Below are positions 5,481-10,795 of a stretch of DNA of 10,795 bases, one piece after another. Where the stretch lies: contig CAZGFY010000043.1 of assembly GCA_964525015.1 (NCBI GenBank), positions 1 to 10,795 of the forward strand, written 5' to 3'. The notes below the pieces were generated by a model. That model saw only the letters and a list, made by a program, of their open reading frames with translations. It ran no database searches and was not told the origin of the DNA. The DNA is from RGIG3102 sp964525015. Its GTDB lineage: Bacteria > Bacillota > Clostridia > Oscillospirales > Ruminococcaceae. Each line of letters starts with the position of its first letter. Positions within the stretch are counted from its first letter, which is position 1. The position numbers were made by a program, and so were the translations under genes.

Positions 5481-6953
5481 ATGTCGCAAATTTTAATTTC
5501 AAACCTAAGTTTTGGATATGAAAATGATGCTGAGATGGTATTTGAGAATGTAAATTTTAATTTGGATACAGATTGGAAGCTCGGCTTTACAGGTAGAAAT
5601 GGGCGTGGCAAAACCACATTTTTAAAGCTTTTGTTAGGGGAATATGAATACAAAGGCGTGATTTTGAAAAAGGTAGAGATGTGCTATTTTCCATACGATG
5701 TATCCTCACACACAAAGCCTACTTTAACAGTGCTCCAGGAAATTGCACCAGGGGTTGAGCATTGGGAGATATTACGAGAAATATCTTACTTAGATTTAAC
5801 AGAAGATATTCTTTATCGCCAATATAATACTCTATCTTTTGGTGAACAAACAAAAGTGCAATTAGCAATATTATTTTTAAAAGAAAACAGCTTTTTATTA
5901 ATTGATGAGCCTACAAATCACTTAGACGCATTAGGAAGAAAGGTGCTTGCAAAATACTTAAAGCGAAAAAAAGGTTTTATATTAGTTTCTCATGATAGAA
6001 GATTGCTTGATGAAACAACAGATCATACTTTATCAATAAACAAAACTAATATCGAAATACAAAAAGGAAATTTTTCATCTTGGCTTATTAATAAAGACAG
6101 GCAGGATAACTTTGAGATTGCTCAAAATGAAAAACACAAAAAAGAAATTAAACGGCTTGAAGATGCTGCAAAAGCTACAAAGCGATGGTCGGATTTAACA
6201 GAGGCTAGTAAATATGGTGGAGAAGTTATTGATAGGGGATTTATTGGGCATAAAGCTGCAAAAATGATGAAGCGTTCAAAATCTATTGAAAGGCGTGTTC
6301 ACAAGAATATAGCTGAAAAGAAAAAGTTGTTAAAAAATATAGAGCAAGCTGAAAAATTAAATATTATTTCAAATGATACAGCTTGTAAAAAGATAGTGGA
6401 ATTTATAGATGTTACAGCATACTACAATGAAAATCTGATAGTGAAAAATCTTAGCTTTAATATTCAAAAAGGTGAAAAAATAGGGCTAATAGGAGCTAAT
6501 GGAACTGGAAAGTCGACGATTTTAAGATTGATTATAGGAGAAGATATTTTTCATACAGGAGAAATCAAGATTGATAAATCCATTACTATTTCCTATGTTT
6601 CACAGGACACTAATATGCTAACTGGAACACTTAAAGAATATGCAAAATCTTGCGAAATTGATGAAACACTATTTAAATCAATTCTGATTAAATTAGATTT
6701 TACTCGCTCCCAGCTGGATAAAGAAATGCAGTATTATAGCTCAGGACAAAAGAAAAAGGTTCTTATAGCTAAATCTCTTTCTCAAAAAGCTGATTTATAT
6801 ATCTGGGATGAGCCTTTAAACTATATTGATGTTTTATCAAGGATACAAATTGAAGAATTGATAAAAGCTAGCGATCTTACATTGCTGTTTGTAGAGCATG
6901 ATGAAATGTTTTGCGATAATATTTCAGATACAATTATTACACTTAATAGATAA
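5481..6953 (+). CDS. Lsa-type ABC-F ribosomal protection protein (antibiotic resistance class)
   Basis: A 490-residue cytoplasmic protein with two ATPase domains and no membrane segments. Domain 1: Walker A GRNGRGKTT (38-46), signature LSFGEQ (118-123), Walker B/Glu FLLIDEPTNHLD (138-149), H-loop His171. A long charged helical linker (about 190-300), the region that reaches the peptidyl-transferase centre in this family, includes KRWSDLTEASKYGG and KAAKMMKRSKSIERR. Domain 2: Walker A GANGTGKST (338-346), signature SSGQKKK (420-426), Walker B YIWDEPLNYID (440-450), H-loop His473. DEPLNYID in place of DEPTNHLD, the linker motifs and the length match Lsa(A)-like proteins as I recall them. These displace lincosamides, streptogramin A and pleuromutilins from the ribosome. 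The SD AGAAGGAG lies eight bases upstream of the ATG. Control is by the attenuator described upstream. The exact drug spectrum cannot be read from sequence. Confidence 0.9.
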   Translation: MSQILISNLSFGYENDAEMVFENVNFNLDTDWKLGFTGRNGRGKTTFLKLLLGEYEYKGVILKKVEMCYFPYDVSSHTKPTLTVLQEIAPGVEHWEILREISYLDLTEDILYRQYNTLSFGEQTKVQLAILFLKENSFLLIDEPTNHLDALGRKVLAKYLKRKKGFILVSHDRRLLDETTDHTLSINKTNIEIQKGNFSSWLINKDRQDNFEIAQNEKHKKEIKRLEDAAKATKRWSDLTEASKYGGEVIDRGFIGHKAAKMMKRSKSIERRVHKNIAEKKKLLKNIEQAEKLNIISNDTACKKIVEFIDVTAYYNENLIVKNLSFNIQKGEKIGLIGANGTGKSTILRLIIGEDIFHTGEIKIDKSITISYVSQDTNMLTGTLKEYAKSCEIDETLFKSILIKLDFTRSQLDKEMQYYSSGQKKKVLIAKSLSQKADLYIWDEPLNYIDVLSRIQIEELIKASDLTLLFVEHDEMFCDNISDTIITLNR

Positions 6954-7015
6954 ATTTAAATTATTATACAATATAAGGTTTTTATAAATCAAAAATTATT
7001 TACACAAAAACACAT

Positions 7016-7051
7016 AAGGCTATATCTTGCTTAATTGCTAGATATAGCCTT
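7016..7051. terminator. 12-bp hairpin between convergent genes
   Basis: AAGGCTATATCT (7016-7027) is perfectly complementary to AGATATAGCCTT (7040-7051) with a 12-base loop. It lies between the 3' ends of the convergent ABC-F and radical SAM genes, where a shared terminator is expected. The T-tract is weak on both strands (GTTTTTG some bases later on the minus strand), so terminator activity is inferred from position and stem strength. Confidence 0.5.
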
Positions 7052-7135
7052 GATTATAGCTTGTTAGTAAACAAATTTATTATTGTGATTTTAAGAGGTG
7101 GCGAGGATATGATGAAATTATTAATTTTAATATTT

Positions 7136-8014
7136 TTAAATCGAACCTCGTGGTTTTGTGCTATTTAAAATTTCAGGACTAAGTGTTTTTATAGAATTTT
7201 CTAAATGAGCAATCATTTTATTTCTATCGCCCATCGTTCCACTCACTGGAACTAAATTGAAATTATGACTGCCGAAGAAATAGCAACTATCATCAACATC
7301 AAGCGCTTTTAAAAACTCAATTTCTTCTTGCAACATTTCAAGTTCGCTTAGTTCTACATATTCTCCACTATCGCAGATTGCTTCCAGTTCACTTCCAGGA
7401 GTTACTGATGTTGGCATAATTGATACCATATAAGGTTTAAACTTACTTAGCAGTTTAATGGTTGCAACTGTGTTAATAATTCCAGCATTTTTCCCAGCAA
7501 CGCCAAGCATTAAAAGTGCATCATATTCAAATCCTGCTTCTTTTAATTTACCTAATTGCTCATATGCATCTGCATTAGTGAAACCTTTATTCATCATTTT
7601 AAGTGCTGGCTCATAAGCTGTTTCAAGTCCGATATGAAGCTGATTAAATCCTAGCGCTCTTAATTTTTTTAAATCATCAATAGATTTATTCATAATATTC
7701 TTAATAGAAGCATAACAAGTGATTGTTTTTATTTCTGGTAGATATTCGTGAATTAAATTTGCGATTGTGATAAGTTTATCAGCCGATAAAACAAATGGGT
7801 CAGCATTCACTAAATATATTCGCTCAATTTTTTTGCCATAAGATTTTAATTCTTGTAAATCTTCTTTGATATGCTCAATTGGTGACATTCTAAATGGTGT
7901 TTTTCTGTACATAGTACAAAATGAACATTTATTATGAGAACATCCTATTGTAACCTCTAGTAGTGGTGTGTATCCTTCCATAGGATGGCGATACACTTCG
8001 CCTGTATAATGCAT
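7136..8014 (-). CDS. Radical SAM superfamily protein, function unassigned
   Basis: A 292-residue protein with an N-terminal iron-sulfur cluster motif, Cys25, Cys30 and Cys33 (GCSHNKCSFCTMY), i.e. CX4CX2C with Phe-Cys as usual but one residue more than the common CX3CX2C. Following motifs fit a partial TIM barrel of the Elp3/MiaB/NifB-like type: YLVNADPFVLS, a helix with LRALGFNQLHIGLETAYEPALKMMNKG (about 130-155), and LLMLGVAGKN. The C-terminus (SGTMGDRNKMIAHLENSI) shows no extra cysteine cluster. The enzyme should bind a [4Fe-4S] cluster and S-adenosylmethionine in the cytoplasm and act by a deoxyadenosyl radical; the substrate is unknown. AAAGGAG five bases before the ATG supports the start. 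It follows the nitroreductase gene and its terminator; a TATAAT lies just before its SD but has no convincing -35. Confidence 0.85.
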   Translation of the reverse strand: MHYTGEVYRHPMEGYTPLLEVTIGCSHNKCSFCTMYRKTPFRMSPIEHIKEDLQELKSYGKKIERIYLVNADPFVLSADKLITIANLIHEYLPEIKTITCYASIKNIMNKSIDDLKKLRALGFNQLHIGLETAYEPALKMMNKGFTNADAYEQLGKLKEAGFEYDALLMLGVAGKNAGIINTVATIKLLSKFKPYMVSIMPTSVTPGSELEAICDSGEYVELSELEMLQEEIEFLKALDVDDSCYFFGSHNFNLVPVSGTMGDRNKMIAHLENSIKTLSPEILNSTKPRGSI

Positions 8015-8048
8015 ATTTACTCCTTTAGTAATTATAATATTTCAAATA

Positions 8049-8075
8049 AATGCCCATCCACTTTGGATAGGCATT
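8049..8075 (-). terminator. Terminator after nitroreductase gene
   Basis: On the minus strand AATGCCTATCC pairs with GGATGGGCATT (11 bp including one U-G pair) with a 5-base loop, then TTATTTG. It starts 12 bases after the nitroreductase stop. On the plus strand the wobble becomes a C/A mismatch, so the element favours the minus direction. Confidence 0.7.
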
Positions 8076-8087
8076 ATAATTTAATGT

Positions 8088-8636
8088 TTATTTAAAACGA
8101 ACGATTTCTGAAACTTCTTTTCTTGTAGTTGTAGGAGCTTCTTCATTTGGGTAGCCAAAAGTAATTAGTGCTGCTACCGTTTCACCTTCTGGAAGCTCTG
8201 CAATTCTTTTAATTTCTTCTGCAGCGATAACACCCATTACACAAGTGCCAATTCCCATTTCATGAGCTGCAAGGCAGAAAGTTTGGCAAGCAATACCTGC
8301 ATCAAAAACTTCCCATACATTTGCAGATGAAGTTGCATAATCATCACCATCTGGGTCAAGCTTTCCACTTTTACCTTTAACAAAACTTAAAACTAATGCA
8401 TTTTTAGCTTCTTTAAGTGTATTAACATTGTAGGCAAAGCCATTTACACCTTCGTTCATTAATTTGCTAAGCGTTTCTGGATTTTGAATAAATGTATATC
8501 TTGCTACTTGAAAATTTGCCCAAGACTGTGTAAATTTAACTGTTTCCATAAGTTCAGTTAACACTTCTTTACTAACTAATTCATCCCTATATTTTCTAAT
8601 ACTTCTTCTGCTTTTAATCATTTCTTTTCCTGTCAT
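8088..8636 (-). CDS. Nitroreductase family FMN-dependent oxidoreductase (copy 1)
   Basis: A 182-residue protein in the usual nitroreductase range. The N-terminal SRRSIRKY (9-16) is the flavin-phosphate-binding Arg-Arg-Ser-x-Arg motif. The middle has FDAGIACQTFCLAAHEMGIGTCVMG, the second hallmark helix and glycine-rich loop, and the C-terminus has ALITFGYPNE and a final KEVSEIVRFK. Such dimeric FMN enzymes use NAD(P)H to reduce quinones, nitro compounds or azo dyes. I chose ATG 8636 because GAGGT (8644-8648 on this strand's complement) is seven bases upstream; the alternative TTG at 8687 has no SD and adds 17 unconserved residues. The gene lies about 63 bases below promoter/operator copy 1, so regulation by the neighbouring HxlR protein is likely. 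It shares family but little close sequence with copy 2, so the two are not a recent duplication. Confidence 0.9.
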   Translation of the reverse strand: MTGKEMIKSRRSIRKYRDELVSKEVLTELMETVKFTQSWANFQVARYTFIQNPETLSKLMNEGVNGFAYNVNTLKEAKNALVLSFVKGKSGKLDPDGDDYATSSANVWEVFDAGIACQTFCLAAHEMGIGTCVMGVIAAEEIKRIAELPEGETVAALITFGYPNEEAPTTTRKEVSEIVRFK

Positions 8637-8703
8637 AATATTTACCTCTTTCTTTTGGCTTGTTAGTTTATGTATTAATAATATCAAACTGTTTTTTAAA
8701 AAA

Positions 8704-8744
8704 CAATTATGGATATTTTTATCCGTACAGACAAATTTGTCCGT
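8704..8744 (-). promoter_or_regulatory. Promoter/operator copy 1 (41-bp repeat) of the nitroreductase gene
   Basis: Identical over 41 bases to 10124-10164. On the minus strand it contains -35 TTGTCT (8729-8734), a 17-bp spacer and -10 CATAAT (8706-8711). The palindrome GACAAATTTGTC (8730-8741) covers the -35; it extends to TAC-n-(12 bp)-n-GTA at 8726-8745. A second inverted repeat, GGATA-TTTT-TATCC (8711-8724), fills the spacer. A repressor bound to either dyad would block RNA polymerase. An additional perfect palindrome GTTTTTTAAAAAAC (8691-8704) lies at the predicted transcription start. Confidence 0.85.
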
Positions 8745-8764
8745 AGGTAATAATTTTATGTAGA

Positions 8765-8795
8765 TAGTAAAGTACCAAAATATGGCGCTTTACTA
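8765..8795 (-). terminator. Hairpin after the monooxygenase gene, weak terminator
   Basis: TAGTAAAG pairs with CTTTACTA (8 bp), plus three inner pairs after a C/A mismatch, starting about 5 bases after the monooxygenase stop. There is no good T-tract, so it may only partly stop transcripts before the next promoter/operator. Confidence 0.4.
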
Positions 8796-8800
8796 ATTGA

Positions 8801-9091
8801 TTAATCTATTTGAGTTAGCTCAATTAGTTCCCAATTTTCAACAGCATCTTTTGTAATCTCTGAATAGTTTTTCATATGAGTGTTATTCATATGCGCTTGC
8901 CAATCTTCATGGCTTGCCCAGTTTTCTTCTAATACAAAACGAGAATTATCTTTGTTATCTTCAAAAAGATTGTAGTGGTTACATCCCTTTTCGTTTCTTG
9001 TAATTGGAATTAATTTAAGAATTTCCTCTTTGACAAATTCCCTTTGTTCAGGTTTTGCTTTTACAATTGCTACTAATGATAATGTTTTCAT
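8801..9091 (-). CDS. Antibiotic biosynthesis monooxygenase (ABM) domain protein, YgiN-like
   Basis: A 96-residue single-domain dimeric alpha-beta barrel protein. Landmarks: MKTLSLVAIVKAKPEQ (first strand and Pro turn), NEKGCNHYNLFED (the EpGC-x-x-Y turn), FVLEENWAS-x-x-x-W-x-x-H and THMKNYSEITKDAV. This order matches E. coli YgiN (THMKAYSEAV-like segment, recalled), a quinol monooxygenase. Members need no metal or flavin and oxidise quinols or similar aromatics, or act as small-molecule-binding proteins. The position next to quinone/nitro reductases supports a role in quinone turnover, but that is inference. SD AAAGGAG lies eight bases before the ATG. The gene begins 14 bases after the upstream nitroreductase stop and is the last gene of that unit. 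Confidence 0.88.
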   Translation of the reverse strand: MKTLSLVAIVKAKPEQREFVKEEILKLIPITRNEKGCNHYNLFEDNKDNSRFVLEENWASHEDWQAHMNNTHMKNYSEITKDAVENWELIELTQID

Positions 9092-9105
9092 AATTTGTTC
9101 TCCTT

Positions 9106-9609
9106 TTATTTAATATACCGTACTTTGCTTTCAGCAAATCTATCAATAAAATGATTGGCGTTTTCTTTTAGTGGATAGCCAATTGCAATCACACTATATG
9201 GAATTAAATTGTCTCCTAAATTATATAATTTTTGGATAAATTTGATTCTTTCTTCATATGGAGCCGTACCATACCACACTGCTCCTAGTCCAAGTTCAGT
9301 TGCTTGTAATAATATATTTTGAGTTGCAGCACCTAAATCCTGTTGCCATAGTTCAGGAAAAGCCATCTCAGCGGTGTCGCCAAGCACAATAATACCTACA
9401 TTGGCGTTTTTTAAAGAACTTGCATATGGATTATATTTAGATAAGGCAGTTAAGTTCTCTTTACCTGTAACTACAATAAACTTCCAAGGCTGTCTATTAG
9501 CAGCAGATGGTGCTTGCATAGCAGCTTTTAGCATTAGCTCAATTTTTTGTGTTTCAACTTCCTTTGGATGAAAATTTCGGATACTTCTTCTTGTAAATAT
9601 TGAATTCAT
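9106..9609 (-). CDS. Nitroreductase family FMN-dependent oxidoreductase (copy 2)
   Basis: A 167-residue compact nitroreductase. Motifs in order: TRRSIRNFHP (7-16), the FMN-phosphate site; APSAANRQPWKFIVVTG (about 33-49), the canonical flavin-ring segment; QDLGAATQNILLQATELGLGAVWYG (about 90-114), the cofactor helix and loop; and VIAIGYP near the C-terminus. It is expected to be a cytoplasmic homodimer reducing quinones or nitroaromatics with NAD(P)H. It matches the nitroreductase consensus better than copy 1, which lacks the APSAxNxQPW segment. It starts 13 bases after the VOC gene stop with only a weak SD (GGGG), so translation may be coupled to the upstream gene. It belongs to the VOC-nitroreductase-monooxygenase unit governed by promoter/operator copy 2. 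Confidence 0.93.
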   Translation of the reverse strand: MNSIFTRRSIRNFHPKEVETQKIELMLKAAMQAPSAANRQPWKFIVVTGKENLTALSKYNPYASSLKNANVGIIVLGDTAEMAFPELWQQDLGAATQNILLQATELGLGAVWYGTAPYEERIKFIQKLYNLGDNLIPYSVIAIGYPLKENANHFIDRFAESKVRYIK

Positions 9610-9622
9610 AACTTAACCCCGT

Positions 9623-9982
9623 CTATCTTTTTTGGCAAAATTCTATTTTTTCATTACCAGAACCTTTAATAAAGAAAAAATAAACACCATTATCAAATAA
9701 AAAATCCAAGTAATTTATATTTGATATTGTCAACCCTTGATTATTATATATATCAAAGTCTGCCTGAATATCATCTGAAACATAAGCAATATGATCGATA
9801 ACGGTTTGCTTTAGTGTAGGATTTTCTAATATTTCATAAACGATATTACCATCGGTTAAAAAAGTGAAGTTCATTCCATTTTTTTGATATTGTTCTTTTA
9901 GACTGAATCCCAAAACATTAATATAATAATCTATCGCATCATCGATATTTGGAACAGTTAAGTTTATATGATCTAATTTCAA
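9623..9982 (-). CDS. VOC family protein (glyoxalase/dioxygenase fold), TTG start
   Basis: With TTG 9982 as start this is a 119-residue VOC protein beginning MKLDHINLTV, the standard family N-terminus. The metal-binding set is complete: His5 (LDHIN), Glu50 (VYEIL), His64 (IDHIAY) and Glu114 (KIEF). The frame continues open up to 10033, but the extra 17 residues (MHKFWFNFNFERMCRFT) are outside the family, the ATG at 10033 has no SD, and the ATG at 9997 overlaps the only SD. That SD, AAAGGATGTG, ends about 10-12 bases before the TTG. In Bacillus a related DUF24/HxlR regulator (CatR) controls a VOC-type ring-cleaving dioxygenase, so an aromatic or electrophile-handling role is plausible here but not shown. 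First gene after promoter/operator copy 2, with a leader of about 137 bases. Confidence 0.87.
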   Translation of the reverse strand: MKLDHINLTVPNIDDAIDYYINVLGFSLKEQYQKNGMNFTFLTDGNIVYEILENPTLKQTVIDHIAYVSDDIQADFDIYNNQGLTISNINYLDFLFDNGVYFFFIKGSGNEKIEFCQKR

Positions 9983-10123
9983 TGTAAATCTACACATCCT
10001 TTCAAAATTAAAATTGAACCAAAATTTATGCATAAAAAATATCCATAACTAATTATTGTTTCAATTAGTGTATTTAGTATTATCAGCTGATAAATAAATT
10101 ATATACACCAGTTAAATTAAAAT

Positions 10124-10164
10124 CAATTATGGATATTTTTATCCGTACAGACAAATTTGTCCGT
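10124..10164 (-). promoter_or_regulatory. Promoter/operator copy 2 (41-bp repeat) before the VOC gene
   Basis: Exact copy of 8704-8744. On the minus strand: -35 TTGTCT (10149-10154), 17-bp spacer, -10 CATAAT (10126-10131), the palindrome GACAAATTTGTC (10150-10161) over the -35, and inverted repeat GGATA/TATCC (10131-10144) in the spacer. It begins only two bases after the HxlR stop codon, with no terminator between, so HxlR transcripts may also read into the VOC unit. Confidence 0.85.
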
Positions 10165-10166
10165 TA

Positions 10167-10520
10167 TTATTCTGTTTCGCAAACTACTTTAGCATAATTA
10201 TGAATTATATTATATTTATTTCCCCATTGTGTCAGCTCATTAAGCAGGGGTAAAACTTCATTGCCTATATCAGTTAAAGAATACTCAACACGCAATATCT
10301 TTTCTCTAAATTCTGCCCTTAATATAATTCCCTTATCTTCAAGTTCGCGAAGCTCTCTTGAAAGAACTCGCTCGCTTATATTAGGTATTAGTCGTTTTAA
10401 TTCCCCATAGCGAATGTTTTTTTGATTTCCTATATGATAAATTAATATTGGCTTCCATTTACCACCTATAATATCAAGCGTTAGCTCCATATTACAATTA
10501 AATACTCTTAATGTTTCCAT
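10167..10520 (-). CDS. HxlR/DUF24 family winged-helix regulator, probable thiol-based redox sensor
   Basis: A 117-residue protein, the normal length for HxlR regulators. Motifs: conserved N-terminal Cys9, then LTLDIIGGKWKPILIYHI (13-30), helix-turn-helix IRYGELKRLIPNISERVLSRELRELEDKGII (36-66) and wing VEYSLTDIGNEVLPLL (78-93), ending in a C-terminal helix with Cys114. Members act as dimeric repressors, or sometimes activators. In YodB, HypR and relatives the N-terminal Cys senses quinones, diamide or hypochlorite, and YodB can form an intersubunit disulfide between its N-terminal Cys and a C-terminal one. The two cysteines here fit that scheme. Its likely targets are the two copies of the 41-bp operator beside the redox-enzyme genes. 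SD AGGATGGGG lies about eight bases before the ATG. No copy of the operator is seen at its own promoter, so autoregulation through that site is not apparent. Confidence 0.92.
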   Translation of the reverse strand: METLRVFNCNMELTLDIIGGKWKPILIYHIGNQKNIRYGELKRLIPNISERVLSRELRELEDKGIILRAEFREKILRVEYSLTDIGNEVLPLLNELTQWGNKYNIIHNYAKVVCETE

Positions 10521-10597
10521 TTGAACCCCATCCTATTATAAAAAATAGCTTTATATCAGTTGCTTTTATAATTGCTAATTTAAGTTTGATAGATATA

Positions 10598-10626
10598 ATT
10601 ATAAAACTATTTATAATAAAAATCAA
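10598..10626 (-). promoter_or_regulatory. Promoter of the HxlR regulator gene
   Basis: On the minus strand TTGATT (10621-10626), 17-bp spacer, TATAAT (10598-10603). The predicted start near 10591 gives a leader of about 70 bases. A second TATAAT just upstream of the SD has no acceptable -35. Confidence 0.65.
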
Positions 10627-10680
10627 TATTTTAATACAAGATAAATCAGATGGCAGGTAAATAGTTGTAGTAAATAAAAA

Positions 10681-10707
10681 ATCCTTACCCATTTAATAGG
10701 TAAGGGT
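10681..10707 (-). terminator. Intrinsic terminator at the right edge
   Basis: CCTTACC (10683-10689) pairs with GGTAAGG (10699-10705), with A/T extension on both sides and a 9-base loop. On the minus strand the hairpin is followed by a run of T (10675-10680), so it best ends a transcript entering from the right. A minus-strand frame open from the window edge stops at TGA 10742-10744, about 37 bases before it, and could be that gene's end. Confidence 0.65.
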
Positions 10708-10715
10708 TTTCTGGC

Positions 10716-10795
10716 ATGACTGTCCAATATAGATGCACAGATCAATTCGAACTTGAGTTGAACTTGCACTTGATTAGTAGTGATGTATTAATTTT
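10716..10795 (+). other. Incomplete reading frames at the right edge, unassigned
   Basis: On the plus strand an ATG at 10716 opens a frame starting MTVQYRCTDQFELELN that runs off the window, with a modest upstream AAGGG. On the minus strand a 17-codon frame enters from the edge and ends at 10742. Neither is recognisable. The adjacent terminator favours the minus-strand option, but too little sequence is present to decide. The rest of 10521-10795 holds only the HxlR leader, promoter and terminator. Confidence 0.25.

Noticed and set aside
5423..5653. Minus-strand frame over the ABC-F start
   Set aside because: It is antisense to the Walker A region and the attenuator, has no SD, and shows no recognisable motifs.
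9374..9571. Plus-strand frame inside nitroreductase copy 2
   Set aside because: A mirror of the conserved FMN-binding segments of the real gene.
8704..10164. The 41-bp repeats as ends of a mobile element or att sites
   Set aside because: They are direct, each carries a correctly oriented promoter, and no integrase or transposase lies between them. Regulatory duplication is simpler.
10498..10692. Minus-strand frame upstream of the HxlR gene
   Set aside because: It starts in the edge terminator, runs through the promoter and leader and overlaps the HxlR start in another frame. Its Ile-rich content looks like translated AT-rich intergenic DNA.
10679..10795. Insertion sequence end at the right edge
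   Set aside because: A hairpin and short frames are present, but no terminal inverted repeat partner or transposase motif can be seen within the window.

Overview
The window is strongly AT-rich on inspection, with Gram-positive style Shine-Dalgarno sites (AGGAGG/AAAGGAG), near-consensus sigma-A promoters, TAA/TAG stops and the standard code. It looks like chromosomal DNA of a low-GC Firmicute, probably a clostridium-like anaerobe. I cannot name the species. No rRNA, tRNA, CRISPR array, prophage or complete insertion sequence is visible. The theme is defence and detoxification: antibiotic protection, electrophile/quinone stress, and transporters.

Left part (1-2790, minus strand): an MFS permease and a signal-peptide surface protein of unknown function, separated by a perfect 32-bp palindromic terminator. 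The promoter of the surface-protein gene lies back to back with the promoter of the next operon, with the two -35 boxes one base apart.

Second part (2791-5186, plus strand): an apparent four-gene operon encoding a GNAT acetyltransferase, a DUF1877/YfbM-like protein, a YdcZ-type (DUF606) membrane protein and a VOC/glyoxalase-fold protein. The YdcZ-like gene has no ATG at its expected start. A perfect SD is followed by ATT.

Third part (5187-6953, plus strand): an Lsa-type ABC-F ribosomal protection protein behind a leader of about 220 nt. The leader holds a promoter, a six-codon leader peptide (MIKFSC), two mutually exclusive pairings of one segment, and an intrinsic terminator just before the gene's SD. 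This is a complete ribosome-controlled transcription attenuator readable directly from the sequence.

Fourth part (6954-8075): a convergent junction with a 12-bp hairpin, then a minus-strand radical SAM protein.

Right part (8088-10626, minus strand): an HxlR/DUF24 regulator with one N-terminal and one C-terminal cysteine, then VOC protein, nitroreductase and YgiN-like monooxygenase genes in one unit, and a second nitroreductase gene. A 41-bp sequence occurs identically twice, before the VOC gene and before the second nitroreductase gene. Each copy contains a full promoter (TTGTCT, 17 bp, CATAAT) whose -35 is covered by the palindrome GACAAATTTGTC. I infer that the HxlR protein controls both units as a small redox/electrophile-stress regulon, similar in logic to the YodB/CatR systems of Bacillus. 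The last ~80 bases carry only incomplete reading frames.
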